A DNA stretch of 64,000 nucleotides from NCBI GenBank assembly GCA_036493595.1, contig DASXPN010000001.1, positions 6,070 to 70,069 on the forward strand. Reading direction: 5' to 3'. The position numbers and the translations under genes are program-made. Numbering within the stretch: position 1 is the stretch's first letter; every line of letters begins with the position of its first letter. The notes beneath the pieces are model-generated. The model saw only the letters and a program-made list of their open reading frames with translations, did not search any database and had not been told where the DNA came from. This document shows positions 35,048 through 43,940 of this stretch, one piece after another. The stretch is from DATAES01 sp036493595. GTDB taxonomy: Bacteria; Actinomycetota; Acidimicrobiia; Acidimicrobiales; JACDCH01.

Positions 35048-36520
35048 ATGGGCACGGTCGATGCCGCCACAACCGCCGCGACCGCGGCGACCGCCGCGAC
35101 CATCGCGTTGGTCTCCGATCTGCGCGCCGCGTTGTCGCACGATCGCGTGCGGGCCGAGCCACTCGAGCTCGAGCTGTACGCCCACGACGCGTCGATCGTC
35201 GAAGGAGGATCGACACCGGTCGTCTGTTTCCCGCTGACGACCGCAGAGGTGCAGTCGTGCGTGCGGCTGGCGCGCGCGCACGGCCGGCCCTTCACGGCGC
35301 GGGGCGCGGGCACTGGCCTCGCCGGAGGCGCGGTACCGCTCGGCGATCCCGTCGTCGTCGTCACGACGAAGATGAATCGCATCCTCGACGTCGACTCCGA
35401 CGAGCGGGTGGCGTGGGTCGAGCCCGGTGTCGTCAACCTCGACCTGTCGCGCTCACTGGCGCCGTTGGGTCTGCACTTCGCACCGGATCCGTCGAGCCAG
35501 CAGGCCTGCTCGATCGGCGGCAACGTCGCCAACAACTCCGGCGGACCGCACTGCCTCGCGTACGGCGTGACGTCGGCGCACGTCCTCGCCGTTGAAGTGG
35601 TACTGCCCGACGCGTCGGTCGTCACGCTCGGCGGTCTCGATCCCGAGCCGTGCGGCTACGACTTGCGCGGCGTGTTCGTCGGAAGCGAGGGAACGCTCGG
35701 CATTGCGACGCGCATTGCCGTCCGCCTGACTCCCGACCCGCCCGCGCTGCGCACGTTGCTCCTCGACTTCTCGTCGATGGAGGACGCCGCATCCTGCGTG
35801 AGCGCGATCATCGGCGCCGGACTCGTGCCCGCCGCGCTGGAGATGATGGCGGGCGACATGATCGACGCGGTCGAGGCGTTCGTGCACGCCGGATACCCGG
35901 TCGACGCGGCCGCAGTGTTGCTGTGCGAAGTCGACGGCCTGCCCGCATTTGTGGACGGCGCGGTCGAGCTCGTCCGCACCATCGCCGGCGAGCATCGTGC
36001 CCGCACGGTGCGCGTCGCCGCGGACGAAGCCGAGCGCCAGCTCTTGTGGAAGGGACGCAAGTCCGCCTTCGGTGCCGTGGCTCGCATCGCGCCCGACTAC
36101 TACCTGCACGACACGGTCGTGCCCCGCACCCGGCTCGTCGAAGTGTTGAAGCGGGTCGACGAGATCGCGGCAGCGCGGGGGCTGCGGGTGCTCAATGTGT
36201 TCCACGCCGGCGACGGCAACCTGCATCCGTTGCTCTCGTTCGACGCCCGCGAACCGGGTGTGCTCGAGCAGGTGCACGCGGCCGGTGACGAGATCGTGAT
36301 GGCGTCGCTCGACGCGGGCGGCGTTCTTTCCGGCGAGCACGGCATCGGTATCGAGAAGCGTGAGTTGATGAGTCGCATGTTCTCGGCCGACGACCTCGAC
36401 GCGCAGGCCCGCCTGCGCGATGCCTTCGATCCCGATGGTGTCGCCAACCCCGGCAAGGTGCTTCCCGCCGGATCGAGGTGCGGGGAGTTGCCGCGCATTC
36501 CCGAAGGACTGTGGGTGTGA
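35048..36520 (+). CDS. glcD: Glycolate oxidase subunit GlcD (FAD-linked)
   Basis: A 490-aa FAD-linked oxidase, catalytic subunit of glycolate (2-hydroxyacid) oxidase. FTARGAGTGLAGGAVPLGD and CSIGGNVANNSGGPHCLAYG bind FAD, and VFVGSEGTLGIATRIAVRL follows. The C-terminal domain has NVFHAGDGNLHPLLSF and LSGEHGIGIEKREL. The N-terminal dozen residues are an Ala/Thr repeat in DNA of low complexity. The gene overlaps glcE by GTGA, and glcE overlaps glcF the same way, so this is one operon for glycolate oxidation to glyoxylate. Confidence 0.93.
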   Translation: MGTVDAATTAATAATAATIALVSDLRAALSHDRVRAEPLELELYAHDASIVEGGSTPVVCFPLTTAEVQSCVRLARAHGRPFTARGAGTGLAGGAVPLGDPVVVVTTKMNRILDVDSDERVAWVEPGVVNLDLSRSLAPLGLHFAPDPSSQQACSIGGNVANNSGGPHCLAYGVTSAHVLAVEVVLPDASVVTLGGLDPEPCGYDLRGVFVGSEGTLGIATRIAVRLTPDPPALRTLLLDFSSMEDAASCVSAIIGAGLVPAALEMMAGDMIDAVEAFVHAGYPVDAAAVLLCEVDGLPAFVDGAVELVRTIAGEHRARTVRVAADEAERQLLWKGRKSAFGAVARIAPDYYLHDTVVPRTRLVEVLKRVDEIAAARGLRVLNVFHAGDGNLHPLLSFDAREPGVLEQVHAAGDEIVMASLDAGGVLSGEHGIGIEKRELMSRMFSADDLDAQARLRDAFDPDGVANPGKVLPAGSRCGELPRIPEGLWV

Positions 36521-37449
36521 CGCCTCGGACGTTGCACGCGGCGACGGACGCGCTCGCCGAGCTCGCGGCGGAGGTCGGCGGTGTGGACGCGGGAGCGGTC
36601 GTCGCCATCGGCGGATGCACACAGTTCGACGTCGGCGGCGACGTGGACGCGTCGGCGCGCGAAGTGCGCGCGCCGACCGGCATCGTCGAACACGTTCCCG
36701 CGGAGATGACGGTGCGCGTGCGCGCCGGCACCACTGTCAGCGACCTCGACGCCGCGCTCGACGCGCACGGCCAGTGCGTCGCGCTTCCGGCCAACGACGG
36801 CGCAACGGTTGGCGGCGTGCTCGCGGTGGGTCACAGCGGCATTCGACGCCTCGGTTGGGGTCCTGTCCGAGACACAGTGCTCGAGGTCCGCTACGTGTCG
36901 GCCGAGGGTGCGCTCGTGAAGGGGGGCGGCCCGACCGTGAAGAACGTGAGCGGCTACGACCTTCCCCGACTCATGGTCGGATCGCTCGGCACGCTCGGCA
37001 TCATCGGCGAGGTGGTGTTGCGCACCCGGCCGGTGCCCGCGTGCGAGCGGTGGTTCGCGGGCGAGACCGATCCGTTCGAGTTGGTCCACCGCTTGTATCG
37101 ACCGGCGGCCGTCCTGTGGGACGGCACGACGACCTGGCTGTTGCTCGACGGGCACCCGGCCGATGTCGACGCGCAAGCGACCGTCGCGGGGCTGGCCGAG
37201 GCGGAGGCGGGGCCGTCCGCGGCCGCAGCGCTGGCGCACCGGTGGTCGATGAAGCCATCGGAGCTCGCGTCGTTGCCGTCGGATGGCAACGGAGCGTTCC
37301 TCGCGCAGGTCGGTGTCGGGGTGGTCCATCGCTCGGTGCCGCAGTCGCGGCCACCGGTCGATCCCGCGGTGGCGGAACTGCACACGCGTCTCAAGCAGGC
37401 GTTCGATCCGACGGGACGTCTCGCGCCCGGCCGTACGGTCCTGCCGTGA
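36517..37449 (+). CDS. glcE: Glycolate oxidase subunit GlcE (FAD-binding)
   Basis: A 310-aa PCMH-type FAD-binding protein. VAIGGCTQFDVGG, VEHVPAEMTVRVRAGTTVSD, LPANDGATVGGVLAVGHSG and GPTVKNVSGYDLPRLMVGSL are the GlcE pattern. It lacks the full C-terminal substrate domain of GlcD, as expected for the smaller flavoprotein subunit. GTG at 36517 overlaps the glcD stop, and its own stop overlaps glcF, so stoichiometric expression is likely. Confidence 0.9.
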   Translation: MTPRTLHAATDALAELAAEVGGVDAGAVVAIGGCTQFDVGGDVDASAREVRAPTGIVEHVPAEMTVRVRAGTTVSDLDAALDAHGQCVALPANDGATVGGVLAVGHSGIRRLGWGPVRDTVLEVRYVSAEGALVKGGGPTVKNVSGYDLPRLMVGSLGTLGIIGEVVLRTRPVPACERWFAGETDPFELVHRLYRPAAVLWDGTTTWLLLDGHPADVDAQATVAGLAEAEAGPSAAAALAHRWSMKPSELASLPSDGNGAFLAQVGVGVVHRSVPQSRPPVDPAVAELHTRLKQAFDPTGRLAPGRTVLP

Positions 37450-38645
37450 AACCGGCACACGCGATCACGCTCACGCTCGCGCTCGACGAGGACGAGTTGT
37501 CGTCGTGCGTGCAGTGCGGGTTGTGCTTGCCGCACTGCCCCACGTTCCGGGCCACGGGGGAGGAGTCGGCGTCGCCGCGCGGCCGCATCGCACTGATGCG
37601 CCAGGTCCAGTTCACAGGCGCGCCGGCCGACGACGCATTCACCGGCTACATGGACGCGTGCGTGCAGTGCCGAGCGTGCGAGACCGCGTGTCCGGCCGGA
37701 GTCCCGTTCGGCCGGTTGATGGAAGGCACGCGCCACGCGCTCGTCGAGCAACGCCCGTCGTACCAACCGTGGTGGCGACGGCTCGGGTATCGCGCGCTCG
37801 CCCATCACGGACTCGTGCGGGCCGGCTCGATCGCAGTCGGCCTCGCGCAACGAACGCGATTGTTGTCACCGGCGCGATCCCGCCGGTTGGGTCTGCCCGC
37901 GCGCGTGCCGGTGCGGCAGTCCCGACTGCGCCCGTCGGGTGACGACGTGTGGCTCTTCACCGGATGTGTGATGGACGCGTGGCAGCGCGACGTTCACGCC
38001 GCCGCGAAGCGCGTGATCGAAGCAACGGGCGCGACGGTCGCGCTGCCGTCGGCGCGACGAGGCGGCGGTTGTTGTGGCGCGCTCGCGGCCCATGCCGGAT
38101 TGATCGACGAGGCACGGCGCATGGCGTTGGCGGTGATGGCGTCGATGCCGGGCGACGCGCCGATCCTCGTCGACTCCGCCGGATGCGGCGCCGAGATGAA
38201 GGACTACGGACACCTCGTCGGTTCGAGCGAAGCCGCCGCGTTCAGCGGGCGCGTACTCGACATTCACGAATGGCTCGCCGCTCACATGGACGCGTTGCCC
38301 GCGGCGCGCCATGGCGCGGCCGGTGGCGCAACCGTTGCCGTGCAGGACCCGTGCCACCTTCGCCACGTGCAGCGGGCCCACGAGCACGTCCGCACTGTGC
38401 TGCGGCCCTACGTTGCACAACTCGTGGAGCTCGACGACGAGGGACTGTGTTGTGGCGCGGGCGGCGCCTACGCCGCGCTCCATCCGGATCTCGCGGGCGA
38501 GATCCGCGACCGCAAGGTGGCGGCGATCGCGCGGTCGGGTGCCACCGTCGTCGCGTCCGCCAACCCTGGTTGCATGGTGCACCTCGCCAACGTCGGGCTC
38601 ACGGTCAGCCACCCGGTCACGTTGATCGACGAGGCCATCCGCTGA
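37446..38645 (+). CDS. glcF: Glycolate oxidase iron-sulfur subunit GlcF
   Basis: A 399-aa electron-transfer subunit. Two 4Fe-4S motifs are seen near the N-terminus (CVQCGLCLPHCP and CVQCRACETACP). Two CCG domains follow, represented by GGGCCGALAAHAGL and LCCGAGGAYAALHP, plus CHLRHVQRAHEHVR. It takes electrons from GlcD/GlcE and passes them to the respiratory chain. GTG at 37446 overlaps glcE. Its stop overlaps a following 60-codon gene. Confidence 0.93.
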   Translation: MKPAHAITLTLALDEDELSSCVQCGLCLPHCPTFRATGEESASPRGRIALMRQVQFTGAPADDAFTGYMDACVQCRACETACPAGVPFGRLMEGTRHALVEQRPSYQPWWRRLGYRALAHHGLVRAGSIAVGLAQRTRLLSPARSRRLGLPARVPVRQSRLRPSGDDVWLFTGCVMDAWQRDVHAAAKRVIEATGATVALPSARRGGGCCGALAAHAGLIDEARRMALAVMASMPGDAPILVDSAGCGAEMKDYGHLVGSSEAAAFSGRVLDIHEWLAAHMDALPAARHGAAGGATVAVQDPCHLRHVQRAHEHVRTVLRPYVAQLVELDDEGLCCGAGGAYAALHPDLAGEIRDRKVAAIARSGATVVASANPGCMVHLANVGLTVSHPVTLIDEAIR

Positions 38646-38827
38646 TGGCCGACCTCCCCGACATCCGCAGCCGCCTGGAGGGAATCGCCGAAGAGCTCGC
38701 CGATCTCGCCCTCGACCTTCTCCGCGAGGCCGTCGAACAGGGCTCCGGCACCCGTCCCGAGCTCGAGAAGCGACTTACCCGTGCCCGCGCCGCCGTCGAG
38801 AAAGCGGCCCACCTCCTCGACGACTGA
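38645..38827 (+). CDS. Small helical protein downstream of glcF
   Basis: A 60-aa acidic protein, MADLPDIRSRLEGIAEELA onward, predicted as two amphipathic helices ending in AAHLLDD. ATG at 38645 overlaps the glcF stop in TGATG, so it is translated from the same message. I know no family. Similar tiny helical proteins are often annotated as conserved hypothetical in Acidimicrobiia, which is recollection rather than evidence. Confidence 0.6.
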   Translation: MADLPDIRSRLEGIAEELADLALDLLREAVEQGSGTRPELEKRLTRARAAVEKAAHLLDD

Positions 38828-38852
38828 GCACAGGTCCGTCGCCGACACGTCC

Positions 38853-38901
38853 GTTCTCCGGGTCCATTGCGGGGCCATGGCCCCGCAATAGCACCAACAT
38901 T
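38853..38901. repeat. Intergenic palindromic repeat, copy B
   Basis: The 24-bp perfect palindrome core (38866-38889), ATTGCGGGGCCA and its complement, sits in a 49-bp block that equals the reverse complement of copy A (17355-17403) except for one base. It lies between convergent genes in the 98-bp gap after the small glcF-linked gene. Confidence 0.75.
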
Positions 38902-38925
38902 GCGCCGTTGGGCGCGCTCAGTCGG

Positions 38926-39984
38926 TCAACCAGGGAGGGACGGCAGGCGGTTGAGGGCGTCGATGAGGCGCCGGAGGCGGCCCGGGTCGAAGCCGTTGTA
39001 ACGCAGTGAGATGCGGGCGAGGTCGAGGTCGTCCTTGTCGCGGGTCTCGGGCGGCAATGGGTCCGTACGGCAGATGCGTCCGTCGGTGGCGGCCGATCCG
39101 AACCGGTCGTTCAGCTCGTCGAGCTCGTCGTCGGTCGGGCCATGGTCCATCCGCAGGACGAGGACCTCGCCGACCCACCGCAACGATCGGTAGTTCCGCA
39201 CGAACGTGAGCAACTCGTTCACCGCCACGTCGGCGTCGTCGGTGACGAGGATGAGATCGAGATCCTCTTCGTCGATCAATCGCCGTGGCGCGACGTCGTC
39301 ACGAAGGAAACGCACGAACGTGGTCCAGAACGTGCCGCCGGGCTCGTCGAGCAACACGATCGGCGCGGGCACGGCCTTGCCGGTCTGCACGAGCGTCAAG
39401 AGCTCCATCGTTTCGTCGAGCGTGCCGAACCCGCCGGGCAACGACACGAAACCGAGCGACTCCTTCATCAACATCAGCTTGCGGGTGAAGAAGTACTTCA
39501 TCGAGATGAGCTTCTCGTCGCCCGCGATGAACGGGTTGGCGCCCTGCTCGAACGGGAGGCGGATGTTGACGCCGAACGAGTTGCGCCGGCCGGCGCCCTC
39601 GAGTCCCGCGGCCATGATGCCGGGGCCCGCGCCGGTCACGACCATCCAACCGTGGTGCGCGAGCAGCCGAGCGAGCTCGCGGGCCTGCGCGTACGACGGA
39701 TCGTCGGGGAGAGTGCGGGCGGATCCGAAGATCGTCGCCTTCGGGGTGTCGTGGTACGGCGCGAACGCGCGGTAGGCGGCGCGCATCTCGCGCAGCGCCG
39801 CGCTCGTGATCTTCAGGTCGAGCCGGTCGAGCCCGTCGCCGGCCATGCCCGTCGCGCTGACGAGGATGTCCCGCAGCACGTCGCGGTCACGAGCAGGCTT
39901 GACCTGGTCGAGCAGCGCTTCGATCTGCTGGTCGAGTTCCGCGTCGCCGGTGGAACGGCGGCGCGACCGAGACGCGGGCGACAC
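38926..39984 (-). CDS. LOG family nucleotide-processing protein (TIGR00730-like)
   Basis: A 352-aa Rossmann-fold protein of the lysine-decarboxylase-like/LOG family. The active-site motif PGGFGTLDETMEL is complete and the upstream glycine motif appears as VVTGAGPGIMAAGLEGAG. Family enzymes release free base from nucleoside monophosphates (cytokinin riboside 5'-monophosphate or PpnN type). N- and C-terminal extensions make it longer than minimal LOG proteins. GTG at 39984 abuts the stop of an upstream 58-codon zinc-ribbon gene, so the two form an operon. Confidence 0.88.
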   Translation of the reverse strand: MSPASRSRRRSTGDAELDQQIEALLDQVKPARDRDVLRDILVSATGMAGDGLDRLDLKITSAALREMRAAYRAFAPYHDTPKATIFGSARTLPDDPSYAQARELARLLAHHGWMVVTGAGPGIMAAGLEGAGRRNSFGVNIRLPFEQGANPFIAGDEKLISMKYFFTRKLMLMKESLGFVSLPGGFGTLDETMELLTLVQTGKAVPAPIVLLDEPGGTFWTTFVRFLRDDVAPRRLIDEEDLDLILVTDDADVAVNELLTFVRNYRSLRWVGEVLVLRMDHGPTDDELDELNDRFGSAATDGRICRTDPLPPETRDKDDLDLARISLRYNGFDPGRLRRLIDALNRLPSLPG

Positions 39985-40161
39985 CTACTCCCACCACTCC
40001 TCGGGCAGCTTGGCCTCGATCGAACGGACGTTGCGCCGTGTGCACTCGATGCACAGGCGCGACATCCCGCGCTCGTCAGTGACGAGCGACCAACCGAGCG
40101 GCAGCGAGTCGCCGGCTGCATCGGAGGTCGCGCCACAGTGGGCGCAGTGGTCCTGCTTCAC
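39985..40161 (-). CDS. Small four-cysteine zinc-ribbon protein
   Basis: A 58-aa protein starting at GTG 40161: MKQDHCAHCGATSDAAG, then LGWSLVTDERGMSRLCIEC, ending in LPEEWWE. Two CxxC pairs (residues 6/9 and 37/40) predict a bound zinc. The stop is adjacent to the LOG gene start, so they are co-translated. It might be a regulatory or adaptor protein; no function is known. Confidence 0.7.
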   Translation of the reverse strand: MKQDHCAHCGATSDAAGDSLPLGWSLVTDERGMSRLCIECTRRNVRSIEAKLPEEWWE

Positions 40162-40211
40162 CCGGGCACGCTACCGCCGCCACGCGCGCCGCCGACCTAA
40201 GGTCGTGGGCG

Positions 40212-40604
40212 ATGGCACGGGTGCTGGTCGTGGATGACGAACCCGACATCCGCCTCATCGCCCGTGTCGTGCTCACGTCGGCCGGCTACGAGGTCGTCGA
40301 GGCGGCGTCGGCTGACGAGGCGCTCGCGTCACTCGCGGAGCGACGGCCCGACCTGTTGCTGCTCGACGTGCGCATGCCCGGACGGGATGGTTGGTCGGTG
40401 CTCGAACAGGTGCGCACCGAGCAGGGTGACCTGCCCGTGGTCATCTTCACCGCCGACATCCGCGCTCGACGCGACGCACCGAAGGAAGGGCGCGACACCG
40501 ATCACATCTTGTTGAAGCCGTTCGGGCCGGATGACCTGCTGGCCGCGGTCTCCGGGGCGATCGGCGACGGCGCGAAACCGGGCGGCGCCGCTACTCCGAG
40601 CTGA
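40212..40604 (+). CDS. Single-domain response regulator (CheY-like)
   Basis: A 130-aa receiver domain with no output domain. VLVVDDEPDIRLIAR, the phosphoacceptor in LLLLDVRMPGRDGW, VIFTADIRARRD and the lysine in HILLKPFGPDD are present. An orphan regulator with no kinase nearby. ATG at 40212 diverges from the zinc-ribbon gene with about 50 bp between starts. Its last codons overlap the convergent SnoaL-like gene by 14 bp. Confidence 0.88.
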   Translation: MARVLVVDDEPDIRLIARVVLTSAGYEVVEAASADEALASLAERRPDLLLLDVRMPGRDGWSVLEQVRTEQGDLPVVIFTADIRARRDAPKEGRDTDHILLKPFGPDDLLAAVSGAIGDGAKPGGAATPS

Positions 40605-41049
40605 AGTCGCGGTTCGGCGTGGCGGGGGGCGCCATGAAGTCGGCCGTCGGTCGCCATCGGAGATCCTTCATGTCCTCGATGACGTGGGTCATGTTGAGAA
40701 GGTCCTCGTCGTAGCGGAACTTGCCGCCTCCGGCGTAGATGAGCCGCGAGTAACCCGACTGGCGCTTGCCGTTCGGCATCACCTGCGTCCACTTCACGAC
40801 CACGTCGTCGCCGTCGACGGCGGTGAACTCGATCGGGAATCGCCAGTCCTCGAAGCCGTGCATGCTCTCGACGAGGAAATGGCGGATGGCGTCGATGCCC
40901 TCGATGCGGCCGTGCGCCGGATCGATGTACACGGCGTCGTCGGTGAAGAAGTCGCCGAGATCACCCCACGTCGCATCGCCCTGCTCGATGCGGTTGCGGC
41001 AACCCACATACGCGGTGACCGCGGCGTCGATCTCTGCTTCCCGCGCCAT
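40591..41049 (-). CDS. SnoaL/NTF2-like fold protein
   Basis: A 152-aa cone-shaped NTF2-like protein. AVTAYVGCRNRIEQGDATWG, FFTDDAVYIDPAHGRIEGIDAI, FPIEFTAVDGDDVVVKWTQ and RYDEDLLNMTHVIEDM match the fold. The family includes isomerases, hydrolases and scaffold proteins, so activity is not defined. It sits 12 bp downstream of fbiC on the same strand. Confidence 0.8.
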   Translation of the reverse strand: MAREAEIDAAVTAYVGCRNRIEQGDATWGDLGDFFTDDAVYIDPAHGRIEGIDAIRHFLVESMHGFEDWRFPIEFTAVDGDDVVVKWTQVMPNGKRQSGYSRLIYAGGGKFRYDEDLLNMTHVIEDMKDLRWRPTADFMAPPATPNRDFSSE

Positions 41050-41061
41050 CAGGGCGGCTCC

Positions 41062-43437
41062 TCAGATCGCGGCGACGCGGCCGTACAGCGTCGTGCGTTG
41101 CTCGAGTGTGCGCCCGAGCGGCTCGACCAGCGCGCGGAAGTCGTCCTCTTCGATGCCTTGCCCGTGCGACGCGCCCGCGGCGCGGGAGATGCTCTCGTTC
41201 ATCAACGTGCCGCCGAGATCGTTGACACCGGCGCGCAGCAGTTGTTGCGCGCCCGACTGCCCGAGCTTGACCCACGATGCCTGGATGTTGTCGATCAGAC
41301 CGTGGTACGCGATGCGCCCGACTGCGTGCATCAGCACGACTTCGCGCCACGTCGGGCCGCGGCGCGCTCGGTGTTGCAGATAGATCGGCGCGGCCATGTG
41401 TACGAACGGCAGCGGCACGAACTCCGTGAAGCCCCCCGTCTCCTTCTGCAACTCGCGGGTGCGGACGATGTGACGCGCCCACGACAACGGTTGCTCGACC
41501 GAGCCGAACATGATCGTGATGTTCGAGCGAAGACCGACGCCGTGCGCGACGCGATGGCACTCGAGCCACTCATCGGTCGTGATCTTGTCGGGACACAGGA
41601 TCTCTCGGACAGGATCGTCCAGGATCTCGGCGGCCGTGCCCGGCAGTGAGCGCAGGCCGGCATCCATCAGTCGCCGCAGGTACACATCGAGCGGTTCGCC
41701 GAGCCGGCGGGCACCTTCGGTGACCTCCAGGGCGGTGAAACCGTGCACGTGGATGTCGGGCGCGGCCGCCTTCACGGCGTGGGCGACGTCGATGTAGTAG
41801 TCGCCGTCGAAATCGGGGTGGATCCCGCCTTGCAGGCAGACCTCGGTGGCGCCGACCTCCCATGCCTCGCGGACGCGGTCGGCGATGTCCTCCAGCGTCA
41901 AGAGGTAGGGCGCGCCGCGGAGGTTGAGCGACAGCGGGCCCTTCGAGAAGCCGCAGAAGCGGCACTTGAACGTGCACACGTTCGTGTAGTTGATGTTGCG
42001 GTTGCGAACGAACGTGACGACGTCACCCACTGTCGCGGCTCGGAGCTCGTCGGCCAGTTGCGAGACCGCCTCCACCTCGGGCCCGCGCGCCGCGAACAGT
42101 GTCACGAGCTCGTTGATGCCGGGCTCGTGTCCGAGGCGCACGCCGTCGAGCACCTCCGCGACCGCTCCATGCGGGATGTTGCGGGGCGTGACGGTGAGCG
42201 CGTCGATGGGAGCGGTGTCGGGGACGAGCGTCGCCGGCTCGGTGTCAGCACCCGAGTACCACGCGCTCGAACGGCGGCCGATCAGCACGACCTCGGCACC
42301 ATCGCCGACGTTACGAACGTCACCGACCTTCTGTGGGAAGACCGCGCCGGGATCGTCGCGCCCGAGTCCGGCGGCATCGCTGCGGTCGAGTACCGGGAAT
42401 CGCAGCCGCTCGTCGAGCCACGAGTGCGGGTCGAGCGCGTACTCGGGATAGATCGTGAGCCGCGGTGCGAGTGTGAAGCCGCGGCCCTCGGTCGCATCCC
42501 GCAACCGGTCGAGCGCCGGCCAGGGACGCTCCGGGTTGACGTGGTCTGCGGTCACCGGCGACACGCCGCCCCAGTCGTCGATGCCGGCGTCGAGCAGCAC
42601 GCCGAAGTCGTCGCTCAGGTTCGGTGGGGCTTGCACGTGCACGTCGGCCGGCAGCAACAGGCGCGCCATCGCGATCGCGTCGAGGTAGTCCTCGTGCGGG
42701 CACGGCGGCGCGCCGTGCATCGCAGTGCCGTCCTTCGGAAGGAAGTTCTGGACGATGACCTCTTGCACGTGGCCGTGGCGGGCGTGCGCGTCGGCGATGG
42801 CGACGAGTGCCGCGGCGCGGTCAGCGCGCTCCTCACCGATGCCGACGAGGATCCCGGTCGTGAACGGGATCGACAGCTCACCCGCAGCTTCGAGCGTGGC
42901 GAGCCGGCGCTCAGGCGTCTTGTCGGGCGAACCGCGATGGCAGTCGAGATCGGCGCGCAGTGTCTCGATCATCATCCCTTGGCTCGCGCTCACCCCACGC
43001 AGACGCGCCAGCTCGTCTCCGTACAGGGCGCCGGCGTTGGCGTGGGGGAGCAGGCCGGTCTCGTCGAGCACCTGCTCGCACATCGCCGCGAGGTAGTCGA
43101 TCGTCGACGCGTAGCCGTGCTCGTCGAGCCACGACCGCGCCACCGGATAGCGCTCCTCGGGCCGCTCGCCGAGCGTGAAGAGCGCTTCGTGGCAACCGGC
43201 GGCGGCACCGCGTCGGGCGATGGCCAGCACCTCATCGGGCGTGAGATATGGCGCCCCCAACCGGGCGGGAGGCTGGGCGAAGGTGCAGTAGCCGCACTTG
43301 TCGCGGCACAACATCGTGAGCGGGATGAAGACCTTCGGCGAGTAGGTCACGCGCCGCCCGAACGAGTCGTTGCGCACGCGTCGTGCCTCTGCCCGCAACT
43401 CGTCGGAGCGCAGCGCGAGCACGTCGGCGGCGTCCAT
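41062..43437 (-). CDS. fbiC: FO synthase FbiC (fused CofG-CofH)
   Basis: A 791-aa bifunctional radical-SAM enzyme that makes 7,8-didemethyl-8-hydroxy-5-deazariboflavin, the chromophore of coenzyme F420. The N-terminal half (CofG) binds a 4Fe-4S cluster by CRDKCGYCTF, and the C-terminal half (CofH) by CTFKCRFCGFSKG. Other segments include EVIVQNFLPKDGTAM and ASWVKLGQSGAQQLLRAGVN. The fused form is standard in actinobacteria; archaea keep two genes. Its presence shows that the organism makes F420. ATG at 43437 is preceded by a short divergent gap. Confidence 0.96.
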   Translation of the reverse strand: MDAADVLALRSDELRAEARRVRNDSFGRRVTYSPKVFIPLTMLCRDKCGYCTFAQPPARLGAPYLTPDEVLAIARRGAAAGCHEALFTLGERPEERYPVARSWLDEHGYASTIDYLAAMCEQVLDETGLLPHANAGALYGDELARLRGVSASQGMMIETLRADLDCHRGSPDKTPERRLATLEAAGELSIPFTTGILVGIGEERADRAAALVAIADAHARHGHVQEVIVQNFLPKDGTAMHGAPPCPHEDYLDAIAMARLLLPADVHVQAPPNLSDDFGVLLDAGIDDWGGVSPVTADHVNPERPWPALDRLRDATEGRGFTLAPRLTIYPEYALDPHSWLDERLRFPVLDRSDAAGLGRDDPGAVFPQKVGDVRNVGDGAEVVLIGRRSSAWYSGADTEPATLVPDTAPIDALTVTPRNIPHGAVAEVLDGVRLGHEPGINELVTLFAARGPEVEAVSQLADELRAATVGDVVTFVRNRNINYTNVCTFKCRFCGFSKGPLSLNLRGAPYLLTLEDIADRVREAWEVGATEVCLQGGIHPDFDGDYYIDVAHAVKAAAPDIHVHGFTALEVTEGARRLGEPLDVYLRRLMDAGLRSLPGTAAEILDDPVREILCPDKITTDEWLECHRVAHGVGLRSNITIMFGSVEQPLSWARHIVRTRELQKETGGFTEFVPLPFVHMAAPIYLQHRARRGPTWREVVLMHAVGRIAYHGLIDNIQASWVKLGQSGAQQLLRAGVNDLGGTLMNESISRAAGASHGQGIEEDDFRALVEPLGRTLEQRTTLYGRVAAI

Positions 43438-43488
43438 GGGGGCACGCTACTGGCAAGCTGTGGACCCTCAACCAACGGAGGTGCCGAA

Positions 43489-43902
43489 GTGACCGACGCG
43501 ACTTCGACGTTCGGCGTGAGTCTGGTGACCCGCGATGTCGACGCCACGATCGAGTTCTTCCGGACGCTCGGCGTGAACATCCCCGACAGCGCGAACTGGC
43601 GATCGCACCATGTCGGCATCGAGATCGAGACAAGCGGACTCGATCTCGACAGCGTCGAGTTGACGAAGAGCTTCGACCCGGCCTGGTCGGGTTCGGCCGT
43701 CGTGCTGATCCTGCGGGTGCCGACTCGCGACGCGGTCGACGACACGTACACCCGCGCCATGGACGCCGGGCACCCGAGCCAGCTGGCGCCGTTCGACGCC
43801 TTCTGGGGTGCGCGCTATGCCGTCGTGCGCGACCCGGATGGCAACGCCATCGGGATCATGAGCCCGCAGGACGAATCACGCAGCAGCCCCCCGCCCATCT
43901 GA
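43489..43902 (+). CDS. VOC (glyoxalase-like) family protein
   Basis: A 137-aa VOC-fold protein with TFGVSLVTRDVDATIEFFRT as the first half, and DTYTRAMDAGHPSQLAPFDAF plus ARYAVVRDPDGNAIGIMSP as the second. The GTG at 43489 is preceded by an ACGGAGG ribosome site. The catalytic metal triad is not clearly complete, so it may be a binding protein. It is divergent from fbiC and convergent with the P450 gene. Confidence 0.8.
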   Translation: MTDATSTFGVSLVTRDVDATIEFFRTLGVNIPDSANWRSHHVGIEIETSGLDLDSVELTKSFDPAWSGSAVVLILRVPTRDAVDDTYTRAMDAGHPSQLAPFDAFWGARYAVVRDPDGNAIGIMSPQDESRSSPPPI

Positions 43903-43940
43903 CCCAATGTTGGAACCGCAGTTCGGGCCGTGGTCGTCCG

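Noticed and set aside
43903..43930. Possible fourth copy of the intergenic palindrome family (shares CAATGTTGG)
   Set aside because: Only a short stretch matches and the palindromic core is absent; judged chance similarity.
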